64,000 bases of DNA from assembly GCA_030549775.1 (NCBI GenBank), contig CM060173.1:8915802-8979801 (forward strand), read 5' to 3'. Positions within the stretch are counted from its first letter, which is position 1. Each line of letters opens with the position of its first letter. Source of the stretch: Tamarix chinensis (Eukaryota; Streptophyta; Magnoliopsida; Caryophyllales; Tamaricaceae). This document shows, piece after piece, positions 12,250 to 23,183 of this stretch. The notes below the pieces were generated by a model, which saw nothing but the letters and a program-made list of their open reading frames with translations, was not told the origin of the DNA and did not search any database. The position numbers and the translations under genes are program-made.

Positions 12250-12760
12250 GGAATATATAGATTTTCTTACATCACTGACAATGACTCACATAGGAGTATC
12301 ATCATCCTCAATCCACACAGCCGTTGTGGGTGGTTCTAGTTCATCATTGGATTTGTCAGCATCATTAACACACATGACTGATCAACCATCCTCATCGACA
12401 TATATACGTCATGATGATGATGATGATAGAGATGGTGGTGATGCTAGTGAAGATGAATGAGGTATACAACTGAAGAATGAATGGTACTTACATGGGTCAT
12501 GTCTTGAAGGTCCAATGATCCTTGATTTAATTTCAAGCTTTGGCGGTCATGCCGCATTAGATTTATGGTTTGGAAAAGTACGTTTAGCACATTTATTATT
12601 TATTATTTCATGTGTAAATTATTATGTACTCATTACGTTTGTTTCTTTTGTTATTTAGGATCGTGGTTGTCCGAAGATCCATACTAGATAGGAGGTGTTG
12701 AAAATTTTTCTGGGATACCATGAATTTAAGGGTCCAAAAAGGTATTTAATCAGAACAAAC
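12250..12760 (+). pseudogene. Plant mobile domain (PMD/MAIN-like) remnant
   Basis: A Ser-rich stretch ending in an Asp/Glu run (DDDDDRDGGDASEDE, about 12410-12458) is followed, after a stop, by YLHGSCLEGPMILDLISSFG and HAALDLWFGK. A GTACGT...TTTAG intron (12578-12658) joins in phase to DRGCPKIHTR. The pattern of GP-x-L-x-S-F, then H-x-A, then LW, then C-x-x-H resembles the start of the plant mobile domain found in MAIN-like proteins and in several transposon families. The next codon is a stop and similarity fades by about 12760. The carrier element was not identified. The repetitive GAT codons make the acidic run prone to slippage. It is a remnant, not an active gene. Confidence 0.6.
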
Positions 12761-12779
12761 ATTCGGATAACATAATTCT

Positions 12780-14210
12780 ACACCCATAACCCTGATACCA
12801 AATCACTCCTTCACATATAACTCATCAAAGGGTGTAAATTTGTCCACTGGTTCAGCCTCGACCTGCATAAAGATATTTGGGTCGTCTACTCATGGGAATG
12901 AGCAGCACCTATGAAACGAATGATCAATACGCTATGTACTAAGTAAGGTAACAAGACAATCAAAGCATATTACACATAATACATAAATTCACGTCAAAAA
13001 GTAAGCATACATGCGATAATATAAACAATACTAAGTAGATACTGATTTCAAGTCTCGCTATATAAATATATCATATTCAAATATTTTATTTACATTGATT
13101 TCAATGAGCCTACTATTTTTAAACCAGTGGAATGGTCTGAAGCACCACTCAGGAACAAAACACTTGAGCCACTATTATTATCCGGCAAAACAAACTCAAC
13201 ACCTCGATCGTGATTCACGTAGTGTTTCACTTTAAATGATTAGTATCTTTTCCATTGATACTTTATCTCTTAATTATATATTTATTCACGTTGAGTATGA
13301 GATCCCACTATTCTTAATCCGGTGGAACGGATTGATGCACCTCTTAAGGACAAGACACCTGACCCACTATTATTGGCCGGTGGAATGGACCCATATAAAA
13401 ACACCTCGTCCTGACTCATATAATATTTCACTTTAAACAATTAGTATCTTATCAAGATTGATTGTGTATTTAATATTATCATGCGAGATTCATATAAGTA
13501 TACAAGACATTAAATTTAATAATATAATTACAACCACATAATTATCCTCAAATGACCATATTACACTTAGGTAATTAATATACTCATATTCTCCCAAAGC
13601 CTAATAAATCTCAAAACCAACACATATAAATCTCCAATATCCATTTAGAACATAAATCCTCAATTACTTGCATAGATACCATATCCTACATTATACCAAA
13701 AGCATACTTCCAAAATCTCATTACTCAAGATATCATATCATAGAATAATATCAATCATATAAAATGTCCAATAAAAGCACATACACATACACATAAAGTC
13801 CTAGCTATGACATATATCCTTACCAACAAAGACACGGAGCTCTATGCACGTAAATCCTAAAAAACCTCCTCCGAGATAATCAAAAAATTGCCTACGAAAA
13901 ATAAGATAATACACGATTAGGCTCAAAGATTATAACCGAGGGAAAAGTTAAGGTAAAGGAGGGTAAAAATGGAAATAACAAAAGTTAAATGGAAGCTTGA
14001 GTTGCGTGGAAGTGTGGTGGAAGGTATGGTGGGGCTATAGTGAAATTTTGGTGGTGTTTGGGTAAGGTTTGGGTGTGAAAAAGAGGGTGTATGACCAATA
14101 AGACAAGGTTGCACAGGCATGTGGCAGGTGGTGCACACCTAGGCCAAGAGTTGAGAACCTGTACGGGCAAGCTGTGCGAAGAAGCATGGTTGTGCTCAGC
14201 AATGAATTAC
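12780..14210 (-). repeat. Truncated gypsy LTR (TGTAACA type), reverse orientation
   Basis: Reading the minus strand gives landmarks shared with the long LTRs at 30-38 kb. One is the block around CACTTTAAATGATTAGTATC (two copies, near 13228 and 13430). The other is the downstream block CTACTCATGGGAATGAGCAG with CTATGTACTAAGTAAGG (12894-12945). Neither LTR end was found, so both sides are truncated. There are no coding domains. Confidence 0.65.
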
Positions 14211-14211
14211 A

Positions 14212-14442
14212 CAGGTAATAACGAACAAGGTCGCATGACTAGAGCTTACAACAAGAAAGTGAGCCCAAGATCATTTCAAGCGGGTGACATGGTGCTCACA
14301 ATTCGAAGACCCATCATTCTTAGTTGCAAAATGGGATGGTCCATATGCTGTCCAAGAAGTTTACACCAACGGAGCTTACAAGATAGTGGCTGCTGATGGA
14401 TTAAGAGTTGGCCCCATCAATGTCAATTTCCTCAAACGTTAA
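14212..14442 (+). pseudogene. Gypsy integrase C-terminal end
   Basis: The reading frame RMTRAYNKKVSPRSFQAGD MV is followed, after one frameshift near 14320, by KWDGPYAVQEVYTNGAYKIV and INVNFLKR before TAA at 14440-14442. The RAYNKKV...F..GD.VL and WDGPY.V..V...GAY signatures are those of the integrase tail and pol end of Tat-like gypsy elements. Upstream pol is absent. Confidence 0.85.
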
Positions 14443-14461
14443 TACCCGTAGAACTCTTCAC

Positions 14462-14702
14462 GATTATACTCCTGGCCCGCAAGAGTATAAACTACGAACG
14501 ACAAAATTATAAAATAAAGATCTCTATTGTAATACTCTTGGCCCGCAAGAGTATAAACTGCGAACGGAAAAAATTATAAAATAAAGATCTTCATTATAAT
14601 ACTCTTGGCTCGCAAGAGTATAAACTATGAACGGAAAAACAAATAAAATAAAATGTCAAACTCCTGGCCTATACGAGTATAAACTGTGAACGGCTAAACA
14701 AA
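14462..14702. repeat. Four-unit tandem array after pol
   Basis: Four units of about 58-67 bp each contain ATACTC(C/T)TGGCCCGCAAGAG, then TATAAACT and GAACG, then an AT-rich filler with AAAATAAAGATCT. The last unit is the most diverged. The position just after the pol stop and before the antisense gene is typical of Tat-like elements. Confidence 0.85.
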
Positions 14703-14860
14703 ACAAGTAAATAAGAAGTAAAATAAAATAAAGAGAGTAGAGAAATAAAAGGAGCCGAAAAGTCTACTTATTTTATTACTTAAAGAAAAGATGTATATAT
14801 TGTTTACGAGATAATAATAGGAAAATTAAAAGAGAGCATGACTGCTATGGGTTAAAATGC

Positions 14861-17800
14861 CTAGAACCATTTCAAACCGCATAGTTCTTCTCTAGCAAAT
14901 ATCGCCAATTCTTCCATGGTGGATAAAGCATGGGCCTCATGGGAACTTAAGGGTTTTATCTCTTCTAGCAAAGCTAGTTGGGATGACAACTCCTGCACAA
15001 TTTTTTGATTCTCAGCTTGTTGGAGCTCACGGGCTGACAAGGATGCGACATATGCTTTACCTTTAGCCTTCAGCTTTTGTAATTCAGCCTCTAATGCCTC
15101 AATCCTCGCCCAACGTTGTGCATCCCTTGTTCTTTAATGATTAAGTTGCTCATCTTTGGTGCACAGAATATCACGAGCTTCAGAAAGCTTCAAACTGATA
15201 GTAGCATGCCGACGTTCATAGTTGGTGATGGACATTCGTTTTGCATAACTATGCTTCGCACTATCAAGGTGTATGACCTACTGAAGATAATCTTCGACTC
15301 AGGTTTTTAAAGGTGAAGCATTAACCTCAAGATTAGAAATCTTTAAATAAAGTTTCTCAAACTCCACCCTTAACTGAGGAACCATCGATGCCTTAGCTTG
15401 AATCACCTTGTTAATGACAGATTTACCACAATACTCCACGACCATTTGTTCCACCTCACTAAATATCCGCTTAGCCTGAAAAACTGACGCTTGTGGTGAA
15501 GGAGGAATAGGTGGAGCAACTGGACCATCATCCAAAGGAGGTGAACTCGCAACTATGTCACTTATGCCACGAGTCTCAACTATCGACTGAATCGAAATAT
15601 CATCTAATTTAGGCCAAACATTGGTGTCCAAGTCGTCGAACGCTGACTGAGGATACCCATTACCACCTGCGAGGAAAGTCTCACCAATGGGACATGAAGA
15701 AGCCTCATCATCAATGCTAACACCATACTTACCCTAAAAGGACAAAGAGAAGTTTAAGGCATATGACTTAATGTATACATAAAAAGTACAAGCATTAAAA
15801 AAGATGAAACATACCACATCTCCCTGGATAGGCTCAGAAGAACTAACAACTTCTTCAAATATGGCTGCAAGTATATTAGCATCTTTCACCGGGTCAGGTA
15901 GTAGCGTACCACACTGTGCGGTTTCACCCAAGACAGATGTAGCTTGCATCTTACCTTATGGTCTAGAACCAGAAGCCAATCCCTCTTTAACTATAACATA
16001 AAGGGATTACATGCATAAGAAACTATGAATCAAAGTACAAGAATGGAGAAGCGAGTGTTAAAATAATAACAAACCCATAGCATCAAGCGACGTTTGGTGT
16101 GGGACATTATCCAAAGAAGAGGAGTGTGGCGTTGAAACATTGGGAGGAACTACTAAAGATGAACGTTTGATCTTGAATTTCCTTGGAGCTTTATCCAAAG
16201 AAGTGTCATTCTTGCGCTTTTTGTAATGCTCAATTACACAGGGATTATCCCTAATCGTTGTAGGTTCGAGGTTAGAAGATTTTTGTAGCTCAAACATAGA
16301 TGACCACCACTCCACATAGCTGGGGAAAACACGAGTAGCGAAATTAGAAGCTTTGTCGGGGATCAAAAACCAAGCATGTGTCCTAAGGCGAATTCTTTTG
16401 TGAAACAACTTGATGACCAACTCCCCGTTTCCACTTTGGTAATCAAAAGATGGGTCCCGAGGCACAACTTGATAGAAGCAGACTTTTCTATCAAACCGAT
16501 GAGGACTATGTGGCTCTATAATTACCCGATCATCCTAGCAAAGAGTTAAGAAGTATGAACAAAAGCAAATAAGCCATTCTTGACCTCTAGGAGCGAAGCG
16601 AGAATCATCCTTCAAAATTTGACTTTCATCCCCTAGTCGAGGGAAAGACTTCCTAGTTGATGTATTTTCAACCCTCAACTACTTCCCAAAAGAATGTATC
16701 ACCGTTGGAGTGAAACACGTCCCCTTCAAATAGGACCATATAGGGACCAACCGGCCTCTTAGGAAACATACGGTGTGTGAAAAAATAAGATTTCATCCAA
16801 GCATATAGATAGTGTGCCCCAAAAGATGTCACCTGAGCATGAGAGGAGGATAGGTCATTAAGACCTCTATAAATGCTCGCGAGAGTGGGAACAACAAGCG
16901 AAAATTGTTGTCTGGTAGCTATCAATGCTGCCACCTTGAAAGTATGAGGTTTGATGCATCCATCCTTGGTCGGGAACACGAAAGCACACAACCAACAAGA
17001 TAAGAATACAACAAGGTAAGTTTTATCCCGATCCTTTGAATTTACCTCAAGATCATTAAATGGTGTGTTGTCTTCATCTGACCAAGGAACTATATGCTTC
17101 AAAGGATAAAACTTGACATGTTGAGGAAGACAACATTCATATCCCAACTTCTTTGGTGGTACGACATATCGGTGGACCTTCTTGCACTAGAAACATACCC
17201 AATCAGTAATCTTGATGCAAGACTTCTACTTCACAGTCGAACAAACAGCAAAGTAGGCAGAGAATAGGTGCTGACAGCAGAGAGGAAGGATAGTTTGGGA
17301 TGTGTCTGATCCTACCAACTCAAGCCGAGAGGGAATCACCTCCTCGTAAAAACTCCCAAGAAGTGGTAGCCCACTTAGCTTTCCTAAATCTCGAAGTGAA
17401 ATAGAAATTTCTCCTAAAGAGGTATGCAATGTGTTCGTGTCTGAACACCATAGCTCGCTGAAAGCACGGGGATATGCGGCTATGCATTTGTACAAGAAAT
17501 GTGAAGCGTATACAACATCAAGAATCCCCACTTCTTGGAGCATGCCTCGACAACGTAGGATTATATCATCCACCCACTCCCAATATCCTAGGATGAATGC
17601 AAAATCAATCCCCATAGTGAAACGAGAACCTTTACTTATATGATTAGCAAAAATGTCCCTACAACAAGTGTGGTAGGCAGCCGTCCTCAAAGGAGCTTCG
17701 CCCTGAGAAGAGCACAAAGTGTACAGAGGGAGGCTAGAATCCATAGGTATTTCTCTCCACCATTTAGTAACATCATCCACTTTAGGTACATCGAAAGGCG

Positions 17801-17879
17801 GACACGTAGGTAGCTTCCCAATAAGTGGAGCTAACACCTTCAGCTCCAAGTTGAATTTTGGATCATCATCTATATCTCA
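14861..17879 (-). pseudogene. Antisense plant-mobile-domain gene inside the Tat-like element
   Basis: A reading frame of about 3 kb runs opposite to pol. The N-terminal half (17879-17226) has FILGYWEWVDDIILRCRG, LGEISISLRDLGKLSGLPLL and other features of the aminotransferase-like plant mobile domain. The same frame continues, past stops near 17220 and 17175, into 17147-16668 with VVFLSCWLCAFVFPTKDGCI and LASIYRGLNDLSSSHAQV. A basic, Ser-rich middle (16465-16058) follows. The C-terminal part (15949-14861) is highly charged and helical, with IEALEAELQKLKAKGK and ALLEEIKPLSSHEA, suggesting a coiled coil, and ends at TAG 14863-14861. A few stops and frameshifts interrupt it. The function in retrotransposons is unknown. 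Similar domains occur in host MAIN proteins and in DNA transposons, so capture is likely. Confidence 0.8.
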
Positions 17880-18019
17880 TTGGATGACAAGAAAAGTGTC
17901 ACGACGAGTTTCTTTGTTGTCAAAAATAGTCATCCTCCTAAAAAAAAGAATCAACATATAGACAAACAAGACCTAATAACAAGGATACATAAAATGTTGT
18001 TTGGATGGTCCCTAAATGA

Positions 18020-18665
18020 GTATCCATGGGAACCATCGAAGAGCGACCAGAAGCCAAATCCGGTTCAAAAGATGCTGGCCGTTGATGAAGAAAAGCGGTT
18101 GAATGGGGTTCGACAGCTGAAAAACAATTGAAAACTGAACCCAATTTAAAAGATGCTAGCCATTGACAAAGAAAAGTGGTTGAACGGGGTTTGACAACAG
18201 TAAAAATAGCCGGAAGCCGAATCCAGTTCAAAAGATGTCGGCTGTTGACGAAGAAAGGCGGTTGAATGGGGTTCTATAGTTGAAGAATAGTCTAAAGTCG
18301 AACCCGGTTCAAAAGTTGTTGACTGCTGATGACGAAAGACAACTGAACGAGGTTCGATAGCTAATAAATAGCTAGCATCCAAACCTAGTTCGTAGGCTGA
18401 AGGCAAATTAAATCTGGTTTGAAAGATGTTCGCTGTTGATGATGAAAGGCAGCTGAACGAGGTTCGACAGCTGAAGAACAGTCTGAAGCCGAACTCGATT
18501 CGTAGGCTGAAGGCAATCAAATCTTGTTCGAAAGCTATTGACTGTTGATGACGAAAGGCAGCTGAACGGGGTTTGACAACTAAAGAAAAGTCTGAAGCCG
18601 AATTCGGTTTGTAGGCTAAAGGCAATCAAATCTAGTTCGAAAGTCGCTGACCCTTGACGAAGCAT
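18020..18665. repeat. Tandem array of about ten 60-66-bp units
   Basis: The repeated unit runs roughly GAAGCCGAA(T/C)(C/T)CGGTT(C/T) then AAAG-TG-TTG then CTGTTGA(C/T)GA then GAAAGGC(A/G)G(C/T)TGAA(C/T)GGGGTTCGACAGCTGAAGA. Units differ by substitutions and short indels; some carry an extra GTAGGCTGAAGGCAATCAAATC segment. Open frames across this array on the minus strand are a by-product of the repeat period and are not called as genes. Confidence 0.85.
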
Positions 18666-18705
18666 CACACAAATTTTGTTGATATTGATTGCTGTCATTT
18701 AGGGG

Positions 18706-19665
18706 CATCATCACGGACTATCGACACCATAATAGGAGCAACACCTACAATATAAATAAATATATATCTCAAGTGCAACCAGAACGTTAATCTCCACGAA
18801 AGAAAAGAAGTCTGACGGTTTAAGAAAACTTCTTATGACCGATTTGAAATTGCATAATAACCGGAAAAAAAAACTACATGTGATCAAGTATCTGCCACAA
18901 GAGAAAGAAGATAGTTCCAAGCGTCCGCAAAGATCAACTACTATTAATTTATAAATACCCGATAGTCTAGAAAAAGAAGAAGAAGATGTCATCAGTGTAT
19001 AAGGATGTCATCACAATAACCTATTTAAATAATAATATTCCAAGTTGGTATAAGGATGAGTCCATAAAATTAAGTTAAATGAAGCATGAATTTTAAGTCT
19101 ACAACGCGAGACTAGCCCAAGCCTGAAAGCCAAGGAGGCCCTTTTCTCTATAAATAAAGGACTCCCCTCCTCATTACAGACACACTAAAGTCCTGAGATC
19201 AAGAGCTTATAGAGAGAACGCTCCCAAGCACTCTGAAGCTAAAGATCGAGGACCCAAAGAACGAAGATCCGAAGATTGAAGAAGTAATATCTAAGGATCG
19301 ATGAACGAAGAATGAAGTGTTCAAGATCATCAAAGTCGAAAACGTTGAAGTGTTGCAACTTCAACATCATTAAAACAGTTCGAAGGGACCAAGCACCAAC
19401 ATATCATGCCCTCTTTACCAGGTAAATTAAATTTTCATCAACAGGTTTGGATCAAGCTCATTAAACTCAAGACGAGCCCCGAACAAGTTGAGCCCAAAAT
19501 TCAACATCGCGAATCACAACGCCATCGATTGTCTAGGAGATTGAATCAGAGGATATTAAATCTTATATCGGATTTATACAGAGATTGTACCTATATTAGA
19601 TTTGATAATCAATAAAATTATATTTTGTTCTTCAATTTTCTTTTTATAGAAATTTGTCGTTAACA
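18706..19665 (+). repeat. 3' LTR of the Tat-like element (left edge approximate)
   Basis: A purine-rich ATTTAGGGGCA near 18696-18705 could be the polypurine tract. The LTR end is placed at GTCGTTAACA (19665), because copia RT coding sequence resumes in the very next bases. The LTR contains a TATA box and a downstream purine-rich leader (GAGATCAAGAGCTTATAGAG). The left border is an estimate because the 5' LTR is not in the window. Confidence 0.65.
19149..19156 (+). promoter_or_regulatory. TATA box of the Tat-like LTR
   Basis: TATAAATA lies within TCTCTATAAATAAAGGACTC, about 510 bp before the LTR end. This is the sequence and position expected of an LTR promoter. Transcription would run rightward. 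Confidence 0.6.
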
Positions 19666-21964
19666 GACCACTTACAAGATTGTTAAAGTGTCAAAGGGGA
19701 GGAAGGTCTTGAAGAACAAGTGTGTATTTAATATCAAGTATGAGGAAGGAAAAACCAAGTCGAGGCATAAGGAAAAGTTGGTAGTCAAGGGATTTTTCCA
19801 AAGATAAGGAGTTGACTATAGTGAGGTTTTATCTTCAATGGTAAAAATGACATAAATCCATGTGATTTTGGAATTATTTACTACTTTAGATTCAGAGGTG
19901 GATAACTGGAAGTCAAGACAAATTTCCCACATAGTGACCTCAAGGAGGATGTATAAATGGAGAATTCACAGGGGTTTTAGGTCAATCATAGAGAAGGTAT
20001 GGCGTGCAAGCTAGTGAATAGCTTATACGGACTAAAGCAGGTACCAAGGTAGTGGCATAATAAGTTTGAGTCATTCATGACTTGACAAGGGTATAAAAAG
20101 ATGTCAGTAGACCATTATTTGCTAGTGCAAAGGTTTAGGGCTGATAATTTTATCCTTTTATTATAGCTAAGTGGGTTCATTTCTACTACCTCAAAGGTAG
20201 AAGTTTATGACAAACCTATAACATCAAATTCTTTAAGGATTATGAGATGTGGACCATTTTCCAACCTATATTCACTGTGGGTAATGTAGAAAAAGCATGT
20301 ACTCAAGAGGGTAAGCATAATATAGCCATGGTTTATGATAAGATTCGAGCAAAAGCTAATAGAGTTTTGTGGTATTTGATAGTATATTACAAACTCACAT
20401 TATCTTGCCATCATTTGTTGCTATGATTGGTTGTTTATTGTATACTCCCAACTATAGATAAACTTCAAGCTATGTGAGTGCAAACAAATGGTGTTTTAGT
20501 CTTTATGGAGTGCAAGGCAACAACCATTATCACTAATTTTTACAATGAACTTCCTCTTAGGCTATGTGTCAACCTCTCATCACCAATTTTGGTACCACAC
20601 AATTTAAAGTTGAGTGGTCTTAGGTGATTCATTTGATGATTAGGGGCATGGTACCACTATTATAAAAACATCCCTTAGAGACTTGTTCACAACGTGTATA
20701 TAACACATATGGATGGAAAGGAATTAGCAAAATTCAACCAAATAGATTATCTAAACTATTGTTAGAGAACAAACGATGAGGACAAAAGCCTTTTTTTCAC
20801 TTATAGATATTTTGTTAGTTTGGTATCCTTTTTCAATAGTATAGGTTGAACATTTTGTTTTTGTTTTTTCCTTATGATATGTTCATTGGTCTATTAAACC
20901 CACATTGCATGTTTGTAATAAAGTCATTACATTATTTATCAAAAAAAATTATCCTTCTACTTTTATATAAGGACAACAAGATAATTATGGGTCAAGATTG
21001 GCGACAAATTTCAAAGTTTATGAAATATGACTAAGTCTTTTGAAATGAAAGACTTTGAAGATGCCAAGCAGATTTTAGACATACACATCACGTGTGGCTG
21101 AGGCTAGGGAAAGCTTTGGTTATCTTAAAAGTAGTACATAGATAAGGCACTCAAGATATTTGATATAGATTGACCTAAGATAGTTAATTTTTCTCTTTCT
21201 CCTCAATTCAAGTTGAGAAATATTTCAACTCCAAAGGATGAAGACAATAAGAAGAAGATGAGTCAAATCTCATATGCACTAGTCATTGGGATTCTTATGT
21301 ATGTAATGATGTATATAAGGATTGAAATTACATTTGTTGTTGACATGGTCATCCAATTCATATCTACCCTTTGTAAAGATCGTTGGGATGTAATAAAGTG
21401 GATAGTAAGATATTTTTGAGGTACATCCAATATGAAACTTTGTTTCGGTTTAAGGGAGCTGATTTTGGTTGGCTATTTCAACTTGGATATTATGGAAGAT
21501 ATAGATACAAAGAAATCAACATTAGGTTTTCTATTTACCTTTTGTGGGGGAGTTATCTCATGATAGTCTTGGTTGTAAAAGTTTGTGGATCTATTTATGA
21601 CTAAGGTAGAGTATATATCCATTACAAAGGGATGTAATGAGATGTTGTGGATAAAGAGATTGTTTAGGGAGATTAACTTGAGGTATAACAAGTTCGTGTT
21701 ACTTAGTGATTCACATAGTTTCATCCATGTCAGTAAGAATGCCATTTTCTACTCATGATCCAAACATATTGTGATCAAGTATAACTAGATACAAGATGTG
21801 TTCGAGGAGAGAAAAATTTGCTTGGATAAAGTCCATATCGATAAAAATGGATCAGATTTGCTTACAAAGTCCATATCAATGAAAATAGGTTGGATTGAGC
21901 ATGATGCATGGTTATTCTCATTATAGAAGAATGTGGTTCTTCCTATGTCTTAGAATGGGGATAT
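19666..21964 (+). pseudogene. Ty1/copia element B, RT to RNase H, interrupted by a LINE
   Basis: Copia RT starts directly after the Tat LTR with KGRKVLKNKCVFNIKYEEGK and KLVVKGFFQ, then LVNSLYGLKQVPR (about 20005-20050) and SVDHYLLVQRFRADNF. It breaks off at 20165 in the strand leading to the YVDD motif. It resumes at 20948 with the degenerate active site LLYKDNKIIMGQD (the canonical YVDD reads YKDN). Similarity continues through SYALVIGILMYVMMYIR (21258-21320), WDVIKWIVRY and RNase H-like pieces to about 21950. Stops and frameshifts are frequent. The upstream half of this copia should lie beyond the 5' end of the Tat-like element that entered it, and is not seen in this window. Confidence 0.88.
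20166..20947 (+). mobile_element. 5'-truncated LINE inserted in copia B RT
   Basis: This 780-bp block ends in a short A run after CATTATTTATC, as plant L1-type LINEs do. It is flanked by an imperfect target duplication of about 18 bp: ATTTTATCCTTTTATTATA ends near 20165 and AATTATCCTTCTACTTTTAT begins near 20948. Both copies encode the same RT segment (ILLL), showing that the duplication was made in RT coding sequence. A decayed IWMERN motif near 20710-20730 resembles the C-terminal part of LINE ORF2. The remaining sequence is too decayed to place. Confidence 0.75.
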
Positions 21965-22594
21965 TGTTGAGGTTCATTGACATGGGAAATATCATGACAA
22001 AAAATGTAAAAACATAAGTGTTTTGGGTGCCTAGAGTGAGCAATCCTTAGTGCACTAACTGACTAAGGTGATTTGAATAGATATAGTGCACAAATAAAGT
22101 AAAGGGCATCAACCAAGTAAATGTGTCATTCAGGTGAAAGGATTCAACTAAGTAAGGGTTTTAGCCAAAAGACAACATATGAGAAAGAGAGAGAATATGA
22201 GAATTATAAAAGTGGTTAGGAAATCCCTATGTTCAAAGGAATTGGAACTCATCAAGGATGGTAACTTAAGAGTTGTCATTTTATGGGGTTACTTATTAGA
22301 GGATAACTTGTATACTTTTTCTGACTTTGATTAATGTTAGGTAGAATCTTATATTAGGCTTATCAAATAACTTGTGTCACCTTAGGTTTGATGAGGAAGG
22401 GTATAAAAGTTCATCACGTTGACCATTTGCAAGCTCCTATTTTTCTTCCATTCTTCATACACAATAAAAGTCTCTATTTTTCCCTCCCATAAATCTTCAT
22501 TATTGTACTTACAATTTACTTTGACATGTTCTTACAGTTGTGCTATTAAATCTAGGATTAAATCATTGGTGTTTTTTGTTCCTATCTTCCACAC
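21965..22594 (+). repeat. 3' LTR of copia element B
   Basis: It opens TGTTGAGGTTCATTGACATG just after a purine-rich AGAATGGGGATA and ends around TCCTATCTTCCACA. It contains a TATA-like GGGTATAAAAGTTCATC (near 22400) and a polyadenylation-like CACAATAAAAGTC (about 22461). A second, diverged LTR of the same family follows at 23184. Confidence 0.75.
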
Positions 22595-22639
22595 TTGACT
22601 ATCTAAGAGAGTGTGATATCCCATTTGGATAAATTACCA

Positions 22640-23150
22640 ACTCAGTGGTCCATTCCTAAGACTTTTAACAAGTATCAAACTACTTAAGCCTAATAAAATG
22701 GTGCCTATGCCTATACATTGGTTGTTAGAGAAAAGAAGAAAAGGAAAGAGCAAAAGAGACATAGGGATATGGTTTTCTACTATCATAACATTGATGTGGC
22801 TACGAGGAAGAGATCGACAAAGAAGATATATTTATGTGAAATAAATCATTAACAACGGTATTTCCACAATAGTTCTCCATAACAACCAACAAGTGTGCAA
22901 ACTGTCTCAAAATATCTATTACAAAATTGCTAAGTTTATCACTACAAATTTTAATAATTTAAAACCTACGAATAAATTTTGGGTTAAATTTGTAAACAAG
23001 TTTAAGTTCCTACATGTGTAATAGAAAATTTATTAATAGAATTCAAACAAGTTGTAAACTTATAGTTCCAAGCACAATCTTACTCTATTTGTTAATATAA
23101 GGAAAAAATGATGGATATAGAGTTTACTAATAATAAATCATCAGATAGAA
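22640..23150. pseudogene. Diverged copy of ERL1-like intron 1
   Basis: From ACTTTTAACAAGTATCAAAC the sequence follows 4210-4470 block by block: AAGCC(T)(A/G)ATAAAATGG, the GAGAAA/AAGGAAAGAG purine run, TATCAT-ACATTGA, ATTCCAC-A, then GTAACA/ATAACAAC. Similarity weakens past 22920, with a possible resumption near 23095 (GAAAAAATGATGGATATA versus GAACAAATGACGGACACA). Neither exon is present. It could be a gene fragment moved by copia B or a shared dispersed repeat; the sequence alone cannot decide. Confidence 0.6.
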
Positions 23151-23183
23151 ACCAAAGCTTAAATATATACCTTCTTAGTTAGA

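Larger units (their letters stand above)
14212..19665 (+). mobile_element. 3' half of a Tat-like Ty3/gypsy element with antisense extra gene
   Basis: From left to right this contains the integrase C-terminus and pol stop, a four-unit tandem array, a long reading frame on the opposite strand, a second tandem array and a 3' LTR. Tat-lineage gypsy elements of plants are known to be large, to carry tandem repeats between pol and the 3' LTR, and in some cases to carry antisense reading frames with a plant mobile domain. All of that is seen here. Gag, protease, RT and most of integrase are missing on the left. On the right the LTR ends directly against copia element B coding sequence, so this element entered that copia. 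Confidence 0.8.

Noticed and set aside
14462..14702. CRISPR-like array
   Set aside because: The spacers are repeated too, the units sit right after gypsy pol, and the DNA is from a plant nucleus.
17938..18698. Minus-strand open frames with repeated FRLFFSCQTPF-like words
   Set aside because: They result from a tandem array of 60-66-bp units; the repeated words follow the repeat period. No gene is supported.
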